Below, piece after piece: positions 21,282-30,460 of a stretch of 34,314 nucleotides of DNA. Positions within the stretch are counted from its first letter, which is position 1; every line of letters begins with the position of its first letter. The notes under the pieces were generated by a model that searched no databases, was not told where the DNA came from, and was given only the letters and a program-made list of their open reading frames with translations. This DNA is from Thermoprotei archaeon. GTDB taxonomy: Archaea; Thermoproteota; Thermoprotei; Thermofilales; B9-G17. The DNA lies in the NCBI GenBank assembly GCA_003649225.1, contig QMRD01000002.1, positions 1-34,314 of the forward strand, in the 5' to 3' direction. The position numbers were made by a program, and so were the translations under genes.

Positions 21282-24035
21282 ATGGATCAAAGAATATATT
21301 TACTTAATTTTTTCAGAGATGAAGGATTCATTAGAAAGACATGTAAGAAATGTAATAGAAAATTTTGGACACTAAATGAAGACCAAGAATATTGCGGGGA
21401 TTCCTCTTGTATTGAGTATCAATTTATTGGAAAGGGCTTAGACTCACCGCTTAAAACTACATGCGATGTAAGGAACTCATTCATAAATTTCTTTGCTAAA
21501 AGAGGCCATGAAGTAGTAAAGAGATATCCCGTAGTAGCTAGGTGGCGAGAAGATGTATATTTAGTTGGCGCATCAATATATGACTTTCAACCGTGGGTTA
21601 CTGAGGGCATAACTCCTCCGCCGGCAAATCCATTGGTAATATCACAACCCTGTATAAGACTTACCGACTTAGATAATATCGGCAAGACAGGGAGACATTT
21701 ATCTAGCTTTGAAATGATGGCTCATCATGCATTCAATATAGGAGGAAAAAGGGTATACTGGACAGAGGAGACAGTTAAGCTATCTTATGAATTTTTCACT
21801 AAAGCTGTTAAAATTCCACCCGAGGAACTGACCTACATCGAGGATTGGTGGAGTGGAGGAGGAAATGCTGGTGAAGATTTTGAAGTGGTCGTAAGGGGAC
21901 TTGAACTGGCTACGCTAGTATTTATGCACTATAAGGTTTTTAACTCAGATAAAATTATACCTATGAAAAATGAAATAGTAGATACGGGGTATGGTCTTGA
22001 AAGAATACTATGGCTGATAAAAGGCACTCCTACAGTCTATGACGCCATTTATGGAAAACTTATTGACAAAGTGTTTAATTTAATTGGCGGTCCACCTCTA
22101 AATTGTAAGGAGTATATGGCGCTAGCCAGATTCTTAGGCCACATAGATTCCAAGAAACCCGAAACATTAAGAGAAGCCACTAGGAGAATATCCACCCTCC
22201 TAAATATTCCAAGTGACGAAGTTTTATCCATCTTAGAGACCTATGAAAACATATACCTAATACTGGATCACATGAAATCAGTAATTTTAATGCTTAATGA
22301 TGGTGTAGTTCCATCAAATGCCGCTGTCGGATATCTAGCTAGACTACTCATTAGGAGAATAATAAGGGCCTTGATGAAATTGAATCTCAGAATATCATTG
22401 ATAGAGTTGGCTGATATGGTAATTGCTCACATAGCACCCGATTTTCCTGAAATAAAGGAGAATGAGGAGGTAATAAAGAAGATCCTTAATTTAGAGGAGG
22501 AACGCTATAACAAGACTTTGAAGCGGGGAAGACTAACCATCGAAAAAATAGCATATAGTCTTAAGGAAAAAGGCATCAGGAGCATGCCTCAGGATACCCT
22601 GATTATGCTTTATGATTCTCACGGGCTTCCCCCAGATTATGTAAAAGAGATAGCTGAAAAGTATGGTATAAGCGTTGAAATACCCCTCGACTTTTATGGT
22701 GCTTTAGCTCAGAGACACAAAGGAGACAAGGAGACTAAAAGAGAGGAAGAACTCGATAGATTATTGGAATTCATCAAAGACCTACCTCCTACACGTACCC
22801 TCTACTACGAGAAACCCTATGACACACAGTTTGAAGCTAAGATTTTAAGAGTAATAGAGGGAAGATATGTTATCTTGGATCAAACACTATTTTATCCTGA
22901 GGGAGGAGGAGCCAAAGCAGATAAAGGAATTCTAGTTTCAGACGATTCTTCCTGCCGTGTTCTCGATGCCCGTAAGGTAAATAATGTTATTATACACATC
23001 TGTGACAGCTGTCCATTCAAGGAGGGACAAATTGTAAAGGGAATAATAGATTCTGAGAGACGAAAACAAATAATGAGAGGACATACCGCTACTCACGTCC
23101 TCCTAGCCGCAGCCAGAAAGATCTTGGGAAAACATGTTTGGCAAGCAGGTGCGAGCAAGGATTCTGATAAATGTCGCCTAGATATCACACACTTCGAGAA
23201 ATTATCAAAGGAAGAAATAAGGAAAATAGAGCTATTAGCTAACCAAATAGTCCTCGAAAATAGGCGTGTTCTCAGTCATGTAATGTTAAGAACTGATGCT
23301 GAAAAGAAGTATGGTTTTACGCTATATCAAGGTGGCGTCATACCTGGTCGTTATTTAAGAATTGTCGAAGTAGAGGGATGGGATGCGGAAGCATGTGGTG
23401 GATTACACGTTATGCACACCGGCGAAATAGGACTAATAAAGATATTAAAAACAGAGAGAATACAGGATGGAGTAGAACGACTAGAGTTCAGCGTAGGGAA
23501 GGCTGCACTGGAATATGTCTGGAATACAGAAGAGAAAATATCTAAAATAGCAGAATTACTAAGGACTAGCAGGGAGACCGTCGTAGAAGCTGTAAATAAT
23601 GTAGTTAATAGGTTGAACGAATTAGAGACTGAAGCAAAAAAACTATTAAAAGCGAGACTAATACATGAGAAGGAGGTGCTAATAGGTAAATCTATCACCG
23701 TGAGTAGCATACTAAGATTTATAGGACAGGCGTATAACAATGAAGATAGAAGATTGCTTGTTAATCTGGCAAGTGATATAGTTAAAGAACACCCCGATGT
23801 TTTCATACTCCTCTTAAATAAACGTGGAGAAAAACTTGAATATCTAGGAATAGCTGGAAGAAAAGTTATTGAAAAAGGATTTAATGCGCTTAAAGTAAAT
23901 GAAACCATACTTAGCATGATTAAAGGCAAAGGTGGTGGAAGAAAAGACTTTATACAAGGTACAGGACTTTATAGCGGTAATCCGAAAGAAATAATATCCA
24001 AGGTTTTAAATGAAATAAAGCGTGCCTTTATATAA
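21282..24035 (+). CDS. alaS: Alanyl-tRNA synthetase, archaeal type
   Basis: 917 residues, full length. An archaeal N-terminal zinc-like cluster (Cys21, Cys24, then CGDSSC) precedes the class II catalytic core (KRGHEVVKRYPVVARWREDV, QPCIRLTDLDNIGKTGRH, ETGYGLER-like DTGYGLERILW). The editing domain has HTATH (601-605) and CGGLH (Cys705, His709), the zinc residues that remove misacylated Ser and Gly. A C-terminal oligomerisation domain ends with GKGGGRKDFIQGTG. It charges tRNA-Ala in the cytoplasm. The gene heads a plus-strand run AlaRS-SBDS-Rrp4-Rrp41-Rrp42, with SBDS 32 bases downstream, so the exosome genes may share its promoter. Confidence 0.97.
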   Translation: MDQRIYLLNFFRDEGFIRKTCKKCNRKFWTLNEDQEYCGDSSCIEYQFIGKGLDSPLKTTCDVRNSFINFFAKRGHEVVKRYPVVARWREDVYLVGASIYDFQPWVTEGITPPPANPLVISQPCIRLTDLDNIGKTGRHLSSFEMMAHHAFNIGGKRVYWTEETVKLSYEFFTKAVKIPPEELTYIEDWWSGGGNAGEDFEVVVRGLELATLVFMHYKVFNSDKIIPMKNEIVDTGYGLERILWLIKGTPTVYDAIYGKLIDKVFNLIGGPPLNCKEYMALARFLGHIDSKKPETLREATRRISTLLNIPSDEVLSILETYENIYLILDHMKSVILMLNDGVVPSNAAVGYLARLLIRRIIRALMKLNLRISLIELADMVIAHIAPDFPEIKENEEVIKKILNLEEERYNKTLKRGRLTIEKIAYSLKEKGIRSMPQDTLIMLYDSHGLPPDYVKEIAEKYGISVEIPLDFYGALAQRHKGDKETKREEELDRLLEFIKDLPPTRTLYYEKPYDTQFEAKILRVIEGRYVILDQTLFYPEGGGAKADKGILVSDDSSCRVLDARKVNNVIIHICDSCPFKEGQIVKGIIDSERRKQIMRGHTATHVLLAAARKILGKHVWQAGASKDSDKCRLDITHFEKLSKEEIRKIELLANQIVLENRRVLSHVMLRTDAEKKYGFTLYQGGVIPGRYLRIVEVEGWDAEACGGLHVMHTGEIGLIKILKTERIQDGVERLEFSVGKAALEYVWNTEEKISKIAELLRTSRETVVEAVNNVVNRLNELETEAKKLLKARLIHEKEVLIGKSITVSSILRFIGQAYNNEDRRLLVNLASDIVKEHPDVFILLLNKRGEKLEYLGIAGRKVIEKGFNALKVNETILSMIKGKGGGRKDFIQGTGLYSGNPKEIISKVLNEIKRAFI

Positions 24036-24067
24036 CGATCTAAAATTAAATATTTGCAGGTGAAATT

Positions 24068-24778
24068 TTGTCGTCGAAAAGCGAAGAAAAAATTAGTGTT
24101 CCGGTAATAGCCCGCCTAAATATTAAGGGTAAGAGATTTGAAGTATTTGTCTGGAGCGATAAAGCATGGTTATTTAAGCAAGGGAAAATAAGTGATATAC
24201 ATGAAGTTCTGGTGGGAAATATAATATACTCGGATGCTAGAAAAGGGCTTAAAGCCTCTAGGGACGATATAGTACAAATATTCGGTAGCGACGATATAGG
24301 GATAGTCGCTGAAAAAATACTGAAGAAGGGTACGTTACAGATAACTAGTGAACAGCGTCGTGAGCTAATAGAAAATCTCAAGAGAAGGATTATAGCTTTT
24401 ATTTCAAGGAACTGTATAGATCCACGCACTAATTTACCTATACCGCCTTCACGTGTGGAAATTGCACTGAAGGAAGCTAAGGTTTCTTTAGATCCGTTTA
24501 AGCCTCTGGAAATTCAGATAGAAAATGTCATTAAGCAGCTAAGGCCTATTCTTCCACTGAAGATTGCTAAAGCCGTATTGGCGGTAAAAATTCCTCCGCA
24601 GTATATAGGGAAATGTTATGGCTACATTTCTAAAGTGGGGAGAATATTACTACAAAACTATCTATCTGATGGAAGCCTCAGTTTAGAGCTCGAAATACCT
24701 GCAGGAATAAAGGAGGAAGTAATAGAGAAAATAGCTCGTTTAACAAAAGGTCGGGGAGAAGTTAAAATAATTAGGTGA
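24068..24778 (+). CDS. SBDS/Sdo1 ribosome maturation protein
   Basis: 236 residues, three-domain SBDS. The N-terminal FYSH domain (VPVIARLNIKGKRFEVFVWS, LVGNIIYSDARKGLKAS, IVAEKILKKGTLQ) is followed by the helical domain (RRELIENLKRRIIAFISRNC, IDPRTNLPIPPSRVEIALKE) and a ferredoxin-like C-terminal domain (LPLKIAKAVLAVKIPPQYIG). The protein promotes release of anti-association factor aIF6 from the large subunit. The start is TTG 24068 with AGGTGA 5 bases upstream. rrp4 starts 4 bases after the stop, the standard archaeal SBDS-exosome order, linking ribosome maturation with RNA decay. Confidence 0.95.
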   Translation: MSSKSEEKISVPVIARLNIKGKRFEVFVWSDKAWLFKQGKISDIHEVLVGNIIYSDARKGLKASRDDIVQIFGSDDIGIVAEKILKKGTLQITSEQRRELIENLKRRIIAFISRNCIDPRTNLPIPPSRVEIALKEAKVSLDPFKPLEIQIENVIKQLRPILPLKIAKAVLAVKIPPQYIGKCYGYISKVGRILLQNYLSDGSLSLELEIPAGIKEEVIEKIARLTKGRGEVKIIR

Positions 24779-24782
24779 TAGG

Positions 24783-25454
24783 ATGCCAATATATATTCCA
24801 AGAGGTAAATTAGCAATTCCTGGAGATATAATAGCTGAAGGAGCCTTTAAATCAGGTTCAGGAACTTATAGAATAAATAATCGTGTATATTCAGCTCATA
24901 TAGGAATAGTTGATATAGATAGGGAAAATAGGATGATATCTGTTAAGGCGCTTAAAAGCGTATATGTACCTAAGAAAGGGGACATTGTCATTGGAAAAGT
25001 TGTTGAAGTTGGAATAACCAGCTGGATAGTAGATATTGCCTCGCCTTGGCCTGGTGTTCTACAAATAGGTGAGGCGCTTTCTCGACCGATAGACATATCC
25101 AAAGCTGACCTGAAAAAATACCTAAACATAGGCGATATTATAGTTGCAAAGATAATAGAATTCGACTTAACAAGAGACCCCTTATTAACGGTTAAAGAAT
25201 CAAAACTTGGAATAGTCAAGGAAGGTGCTCTGTTAGAGTTTCCCTTCTATTATATAGAGAAAATATCGGCAAAACTTCATGAATTAAGTAGAAAACTTCA
25301 ATGCAATGTAATTCAAGGAGCTAATGGCAGGATAGTAATAGTTTCAAAGAATAAAGATGTGGAGGTTGAAGCGATAAAAACGATAAGTAGAATCATAAGC
25401 GCTCCCTCTTACATCAGAAAAGGTTTTAAGCCTAAGAAGAAATATGTGAGATGA
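24783..25454 (+). CDS. rrp4: Exosome complex RNA-binding protein Rrp4
   Basis: 223 residues. The N-terminal barrel ([20 protein letters not shown]), the S1 domain ([36 protein letters not shown]) and the KH-like C-terminal domain ([30 protein letters not shown]) are all present. It is one of two cap proteins of the archaeal exosome; the other, Csl4, is at 14885-15478. The cap binds A-rich RNA and feeds it to the Rrp41/Rrp42 ring. Its TGA stop overlaps the ATG of rrp41 (ATGA). Confidence 0.96.
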   Translation: MPIYIPRGKLAIPGDIIAEGAFKSGSGTYRINNRVYSAHIGIVDIDRENRMISVKALKSVYVPKKGDIVIGKVVEVGITSWIVDIASPWPGVLQIGEALSRPIDISKADLKKYLNIGDIIVAKIIEFDLTRDPLLTVKESKLGIVKEGALLEFPFYYIEKISAKLHELSRKLQCNVIQGANGRIVIVSKNKDVEVEAIKTISRIISAPSYIRKGFKPKKKYVR

Positions 25455-26197
25455 TAGGAATGCCCACTAAAAAAGGTACTCCTATAGTTTTGCTAAAGGA
25501 AAATGGTACTAGAATTGATGGAAGAAAACCCGATGAAATAAGGCCGTTAAAAATTAGCGTTGGCGTTCTAAGAAATGCCGATGGATCAGCATTTATAGAG
25601 CTTGGAAGAAATAAAATAATTGTAGCAGTATATGGCCCACGTGAAGTACATCCAAGACATCTAGCTTTACCTGATAGGGCTATCATTAGATGTAGGTATC
25701 ATATGGCACCGTTTTCTGTACCCGAGAGAAAATCGCCAGCTCCTAGCAGACGCGAAATAGAGTTATCGAAAGTAATACGTGAAGCATTAGCACCCGCAAT
25801 ATTCTTGGAAAAATTCCCACGTACAACAATAGATATTTTTATAGAAGTACTCCAGGCAGATGGAAGTACTAGAGTAGCCTCCATAACTGCTGCATCAGTA
25901 GCGTTGGCTGATGCAGGAATACCCATGAAAGATCTAGTAGCTGCTGTAGCCGTGGGAAAAGTAGATAGTCAACTTATTCTTGATTTAAATCATTACGAGG
26001 ATCAATATGGAGAAGGTGACATGCCTATTGCAATGATGCCGTCGCTAGGCGAAATAACTTTGTTGCAGGCTGATGGAATTTTTACTCCAAGCGAGGTACG
26101 CGCAGCCCTAGATATGGCTAAAATGGGAATAGAGAAAATATATAATGTTCAAAAGGAAGCTCTTAGGAAAAAGTATTCTAGTCTTCTCTTCAGGTGA
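25451..26197 (+). CDS. rrp41: Exosome catalytic subunit Rrp41
   Basis: 248 residues of the RNase PH family. [58 protein letters not shown] and the catalytic acidic loop [20 protein letters not shown] are all present, so this is the active subunit that degrades RNA with phosphate or adds A-rich tails. ATG 25451 overlaps the rrp4 stop by 4 bases; ATG 25460 is an alternative start nine bases on. The C-terminal helix ([14 protein letters not shown]) is normal. rrp42 follows after 7 bases. Confidence 0.97.
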   Translation: MIGMPTKKGTPIVLLKENGTRIDGRKPDEIRPLKISVGVLRNADGSAFIELGRNKIIVAVYGPREVHPRHLALPDRAIIRCRYHMAPFSVPERKSPAPSRREIELSKVIREALAPAIFLEKFPRTTIDIFIEVLQADGSTRVASITAASVALADAGIPMKDLVAAVAVGKVDSQLILDLNHYEDQYGEGDMPIAMMPSLGEITLLQADGIFTPSEVRAALDMAKMGIEKIYNVQKEALRKKYSSLLFR

Positions 26198-26204
26198 TGT
26201 TGTG

Positions 26205-27017
26205 ATGAGCGCTCCTGAAAAAATAATACCTACAGTGAAGAAGAACACTATACTTTTAATGTTAGAGAAAGGAGAAAGGTTAGATGGTCGAAAATTAGAT
26301 GAAATAAGAAAGATAAAAATTGAAACAGATGTTATAGGAAACGCAGAAGGCTCAGCGATAGTTCATTTAGGCAATACCATAGTTATTGCTGGAGTAAAAC
26401 TAAATATAGTTACCCCTTATGCCGATACACCAAATCAAGGGGTTCAAATAGTAAATGCTGAGCTTATCCCCTTAGCATCCCCGGTATTTGAGCCTGGCCC
26501 GCCAGGCGAAGATGATGTAGAGCTTTCGAGGGTCATTGATAGAGCTTTAAGAAGTGTTAAAGCTATAGACTTAGATAAACTCGTAATTATTCCCGGTAAA
26601 AAAGTTTGGGCTGTATATATAGATATATACGCATTAAATCATAGTGGAAATTTGATTGATGCATCCATGCTAGCATCAATTGCTGCTCTATTGACTGCAA
26701 AGAAACCTAAAATAGAATTGGTGAATGATCAAATAAAGAAACTTGATGAAAGGGAAAAGCTACCCATTACAGATATACCAGTAACGGTAACTTTCGCTAA
26801 GATAGGCGACAAACTAGTTGTAGATCCCGAATACGAAGAGGAACTGATAATGGATGCTAGACTAACCTTCGGAATAACCTCTAATGGGAATATCTGTGCC
26901 CTACAGAAAGGTCTTTGTGGTACGTTTAAGCCCTCCCTGATTTTAGAAGCCTTAGAAATAGCAAGAAAAGTAGCAGATGAATATAGAAATTACATAAAGT
27001 CCTTCATACAAATTTAA
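26205..27017 (+). CDS. rrp42: Exosome subunit Rrp42
   Basis: 270 residues from ATG 26205, chosen because AGGTGAT lies about 6 bases upstream; the open frame reaches back into rrp41 to 26145, but those residues do not fit the family. It is RNase PH-like (ERLDGRKLDEIRKIKIETDV, SAIVHLGNTIVIAGVKLNIV, EDDVELSRVIDRALRS, NLIDASMLASIAALLTAKKP) and lacks the catalytic acidic loop of Rrp41, as expected for the structural partner that alternates with it in the ring. Its stop is 22 bases from the convergent eL15 stop. Confidence 0.96.
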   Translation: MSAPEKIIPTVKKNTILLMLEKGERLDGRKLDEIRKIKIETDVIGNAEGSAIVHLGNTIVIAGVKLNIVTPYADTPNQGVQIVNAELIPLASPVFEPGPPGEDDVELSRVIDRALRSVKAIDLDKLVIIPGKKVWAVYIDIYALNHSGNLIDASMLASIAALLTAKKPKIELVNDQIKKLDEREKLPITDIPVTVTFAKIGDKLVVDPEYEEELIMDARLTFGITSNGNICALQKGLCGTFKPSLILEALEIARKVADEYRNYIKSFIQI

Positions 27018-27039
27018 TCATATATTTTTATGAACTAAT

Positions 27040-27519
27040 TTATCTATATCTCTTAGTTTTATAGTATCCGCAGATCCAGTTGATTTTGGGATCACTTTCT
27101 ACTACTGGATGATGGGGATCTACGAAAATCACTTCATACCATTTATATTCGCCGTCCTCACCTACATAGTAGGATCCCAGCACCTCAAGGTTAGGGTATT
27201 TTCTTGCTGCTCTTTCCTCAGCCATAAGTTGAATGCTTTTTCGGGGAGCATGCCCGTAGATGCCCATTCTTTTGGGTCTTCTTCCGGATCTAGGCCGTGG
27301 CTTGTTTAAAGGTCCTTTTCTTATTCTAACTCTCACTACTATAAAGCCTTGCTTAGCCCTATAACCGAGAGATCTCGCCCTATTTATTCGAGTAGGTCTC
27401 TCTATTCTAGTAACCACTGGCTCTTTCCTCCATTTAGCTATTCTTTCCTTTAGGAGAGACTTAAGAGGCTCATTCCACGGCTTTCTCCACAGCCTTGCAA
27501 TGTATTTATACATACCCAT
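27040..27519 (-). CDS. rpl15e: 50S ribosomal protein eL15, C-terminal tail missing
   Basis: 159 residues from ATG 27519 (GGTGA 5 bases upstream). [85 protein letters not shown] and [13 protein letters not shown] fit eL15, which binds 23S rRNA in the large-subunit core. Archaeal eL15 is usually near 190 residues and ends with a basic RGRVFRGLTSAGKKMRGL-like tail; this protein stops at [13 protein letters not shown]. The missing part is not found in another frame before the convergent rrp42 stop, 22 bases away, so it seems to be a true truncation. Confidence 0.92.
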   Translation of the reverse strand: MGMYKYIARLWRKPWNEPLKSLLKERIAKWRKEPVVTRIERPTRINRARSLGYRAKQGFIVVRVRIRKGPLNKPRPRSGRRPKRMGIYGHAPRKSIQLMAEERAARKYPNLEVLGSYYVGEDGEYKWYEVIFVDPHHPVVESDPKINWICGYYKTKRYR

Positions 27520-27564
27520 CTCATTCACCGTGTTTTCTAGTCAATTATATCGCTTTTCTCCTCA

Positions 27565-28925
27565 TTATATATCTTGCGATTCTTCGCCGTAGCCAATAAG
27601 AATACTACTCATGACCATTAACCTATGCCTGTCTTTAAAGCGTCGTCCGTAAAGTCTCACGGGTTTAGTTAGATGTCTATATGCAAGTGGATCGGACATG
27701 AAAAGACCGGGCATAACTATACGTTCTAATTGCCGCACCTCTTTCGAAGAAAGATCCAAAGAAAAACCACACGCTGGACATTTAAATCCTTTACCTCTTC
27801 CTCGAGATTTCATTCGTTTGCCACATTTAGGACATAAAGGGTTTAGGAGAAGTACGTGTTTTTGTGATCTTAGAACCCTTACCTTCTCAACATTTAGATT
27901 TACTCCCCCAGTCCAAGGTTTTATTCCACCCTTTACTTCTATTTCATCACCTGGCTTTAATAGCCTTAAGACATTCCGTAACCTGCCTGTTTCCCTATAC
28001 GATACACACGTAATGACAGTAGATCTTGGCGTAACTAGGTTAAATACTACATGCCCACCTTTAATTATTCTTGGCTTTTCTTTAAGCCATCCTACAATTG
28101 ACACTGCTTTATACGACTTACTATTATCTTTTGACCGCTTTAGATGAGCATCAGTGCCTTGGTTTGTTCTGAAAATTATCCATTCAAATTCTCCGATGCT
28201 TTTACCATCTATTACTCTTATGACTTTTAATGCTGAAAGAAGCTCCTCTAAGTTACAGGATCTTACTCCTACAAGAACCGGATCAGGACCATGAGGAGTT
28301 ATTAAAACTCTTCTGTGTTTAAAGTCGTAATTTCCGAAAGTCTCAGGCCTATGAATTCTATCAAACTCTAGCACACTATTCTTATCGATACCTCTCATTC
28401 TAGATCTATCTTGAAACTCTCTGTAAACAATAAGCTCGTATGTAAAGTTAACAAGAGGGTAAGCCCCAATAGCCGCTACTGCTCCTATAATACCGCGTCC
28501 CTTGTTTACCATAATAACGAGATCATCGTTTTTTTTAACTATCTCCTTAGCAACAGAGGATAAGACGATATCGTGAAGCGCCTTCAAGTATACATACCTA
28601 TAGCTGGAACCTACTGTACCCCTATGGATAACTACAGCCGGACTGGTTTTTCCCGATAACAATAAGTATTTTTCTAGCGTCTCTTCTATAATAGACTTGA
28701 TCAAGACGATGCTATTCTCATCCCTTAAGTATAGCCTTAGGGCTACTGCTCCATTACCACGCGTCTTAAAAGGGATATTAGGATTAAGCCTTATCAAGTT
28801 AGGGTAATCTAAAAACTTTACTTCATTCTTTATTTTAAGTAGACGTTTAACTATGTGATATGCTAGGTATGTTGTACAGCCACCTTTAGTTGAATCTATA
28901 TCATCTAGTCCTATATGGATAACAT
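27565..28925 (-). CDS. tiaS: tRNA(Ile2) 2-agmatinylcytidine synthetase TiaS, with 5' frameshift
   Basis: About 452 residues. TiaS uses ATP and agmatine to modify C34 of tRNA-Ile2 so that it reads AUA, not AUG. The N-terminal kinase-like domain opens IHIGLDDIDSTKGGCTTY (28920 down to about 28867), then HRGTVGSSYRYVYLKALHDI, NKGRGIIGAVAAIGAYPL, FDRIHRPETFGNYDFKHRRV, the NQGTDAH segment, an OB fold (VTPRSTVITCVSY) and a C-terminal zinc ribbon (CPKCGKR, FKCPACG). The conserved N-terminus has no in-frame ATG, GTG or TTG. The only SD-led ATG (28925) is out of frame by one base and hits TAG after four codons. One added G after that ATG would restore MVIHIGLDDIDS. Downstream of TTG 28797 the frame is intact. 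Confidence 0.9.
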
Positions 28926-28928
28926 TAC

Positions 28929-29183
28929 CTATTTCTGGAATCCCTCCATGGTTAAAATTGTAAGTGTGGATCTCACTCTCTCCAGCTTTCTTATCTTCAT
29001 GATGACAGATCTTAATTCATCTTGGTTTTCCACTTCTACCTTAACTACTAAGTCGTAGATTCCATATACTATGTATGCCTCATTTACGTTTTCGAACTCC
29101 CTTAGCTTGTTGAGAATTTCTTCTTCAGCTCCTATCTCTGTGTTAATCATTATGAAAGCAACAGTCTTACCTGTATGCATCAC
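28929..29183 (-). CDS. Stand-alone Lrp/AsnC ligand-binding (RAM) domain protein
   Basis: 84 residues, a single RAM/AsnC effector domain without an HTH: VAFIMINTEIGAEEEILNKL, ENVNEAYIVYGIYDLVVKVE and VRSTLTILTM. Such small proteins form dimers or octamers that bind amino acids or other small molecules and may modulate full-length Lrp regulators, for example the one at 8389. The start is GTG 29183 with GGGGGT 5 bases upstream; the next codon, ATG 29180, is also possible. The stop lies 3 bases before the ATG of tiaS, so the two genes are coupled. Confidence 0.85.
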   Translation of the reverse strand: MMHTGKTVAFIMINTEIGAEEEILNKLREFENVNEAYIVYGIYDLVVKVEVENQDELRSVIMKIRKLERVRSTLTILTMEGFQK

Positions 29184-29260
29184 AATAGACCCCCTTCATA
29201 ATAAACCGTTAAGGTAAATAAGTATTAGGTCATATAAGGATTTACAAACATTAGAATCAG

Positions 29261-29521
29261 TTAATCTTTAACTTGCTCGAGTAGACTTATTGCCTGCCAA
29301 ATAGCAGTTCTAGCAAATAACGGCATATTAGGATCCTGAGTTACCTCTTCAAGTATTCCTATAGCATTTGCCGCTCTTAATCCTGGCGTTAGATCTCCTC
29401 TCTTAAGCATATTTATCGACTCGCTTGCCGCCCTTCTAATGTTTCTTGGCACTCCAGTATCTTCTGCTATCCTTTCTAGTATTTTAATTGCTTGATCTAT
29501 TTGTTCTAACTTGAGAGACAT
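29261..29521 (-). CDS. UPF0147 family protein
   Basis: 86 residues, all helical, matching the archaeal UPF0147 family: IDQAIKILERIAEDTGVPRN, IRRAASESINMLKRGDLTPG, LRAANAIGILEEVTQDPNMP and FARTAIWQAISLLEQVKD. The paired helical repeats look like a small protein-protein interaction bundle. Function is unknown; members occur widely in archaea. ATG 29521 has AGGTGAT upstream (in AGGTGATAGTAT), and a TATTTAATAA-like element lies near 29562-29572. It is separated from the RAM-only gene by 77 bases, so it may have its own transcript. Confidence 0.9.
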   Translation of the reverse strand: MSLKLEQIDQAIKILERIAEDTGVPRNIRRAASESINMLKRGDLTPGLRAANAIGILEEVTQDPNMPLFARTAIWQAISLLEQVKD

Positions 29522-29831
29522 ATACTATCACCTAAAAAGTTTTAGTCGAGATAATTAATTATTAAATACTCATTTATATTACTTCTCCTTTACTACTCAA
29601 TCCGATGGACTAGAGTTAAGAGTAATTAATTTAATTATATATATTATGCTCTCTCAAAGATTAAAAAGAGGTATGATAACACTAATAAAATAATGCCTCC
29701 CATAGGGATATTTTAGAGAGATAATTACCTAATGTCAACCAACACATAGATAACTAGATTATGAGGAAAAATTTTAGTTACTAAAAAGTTTGTAGCAACA
29801 AATTTTTTAGTCGAAGTGATTATAGGAAACG
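29522..29831. other. Divergent intergenic region, UPF0147 / RibU-like transporter
   Basis: This gap holds the SD and a probable TATA box of the UPF0147 gene at its left end. The right end has an SD-like GGAAACG, and further upstream is a very AT-rich stretch (ATTATATATATTATG near 29634-29648). TTTTAGTCGA occurs near both ends (29540 and 29808). I see no riboswitch fold, tRNA or convincing small gene. Confidence 0.4.
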
Positions 29832-30458
29832 ATGAGTATTATGAAGACCAGAAAAATAGCGGATATAGCATTATTCGCTGGTTTGTCAGTTGCAATAACG
29901 ATTCTCGGCATAGAGATACCCTATCCTATATTACCCTATTTAAAGTTTGACATAGCCGAGATACCAATTGTCATTCTATTCTTTCTAGAAGGCTTTTTAG
30001 CAAGCTTTGTAGCCGAGACTCTACATTGGATTATGCTATCAATTTCGCGTGGCTGGGTACTGGGTCCCTTTATGAAATTTATATCCATAGTATCTATGCT
30101 AACGGGATTCTGGATTTCCGCAAAGTTTTATAAAAAAATATCCTCTAATTTCAAGCTAGAAAAAATATTCTTAATTTGCCTTACTGGAGGTATAACTATT
30201 AGAGTAATAGTTACATCTATAGCTAATATAATAGTTTTACTCATTATAGCGCCTCAATTTCTACACTTTGCCGGTATATTACTTTCAAATCTAGGATTTT
30301 CAACATCCTCGAGCAATGCTATTCTTATTTTAACATTAATTTTTACCGCTCTATTTAATATTTTACATGTTTTTGTATCTAGCATAATAATGTTTTTCCT
30401 CATTAAACATCCTATAGTTAAAGAAAAGGTTATCACTCAGCTCCAGGAAAATACATAA
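29832..30458 (+). CDS. ECF transporter S component, RibU-like (riboflavin or related)
   Basis: 208 residues with five or six hydrophobic segments (about 13-30, 45-60, 78-98, 110-135, 140-160, 165-195). PYLKFDIAEIPIVILFFLEG resembles the substrate-binding segment of riboflavin S components (PFLKLDFSDIP-like), and the N-terminus IADIALFAGLSVAITILG is typical. S components bind a vitamin and need a shared ECF module of two ATPases and a T protein, not present in this window. Riboflavin is a reasonable guess; other substrates are possible. The DUF84 gene starts 2 bases after its stop. Confidence 0.75.
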   Translation: MSIMKTRKIADIALFAGLSVAITILGIEIPYPILPYLKFDIAEIPIVILFFLEGFLASFVAETLHWIMLSISRGWVLGPFMKFISIVSMLTGFWISAKFYKKISSNFKLEKIFLICLTGGITIRVIVTSIANIIVLLIIAPQFLHFAGILLSNLGFSTSSSNAILILTLIFTALFNILHVFVSSIIMFFLIKHPIVKEKVITQLQENT

Positions 30459-30460
30459 CT

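Noticed and set aside
29522-29831. FMN riboswitch upstream of the RibU-like gene
   Set aside because: No conserved RFN-element sequence or multi-stem fold is visible in the AT-rich leader.
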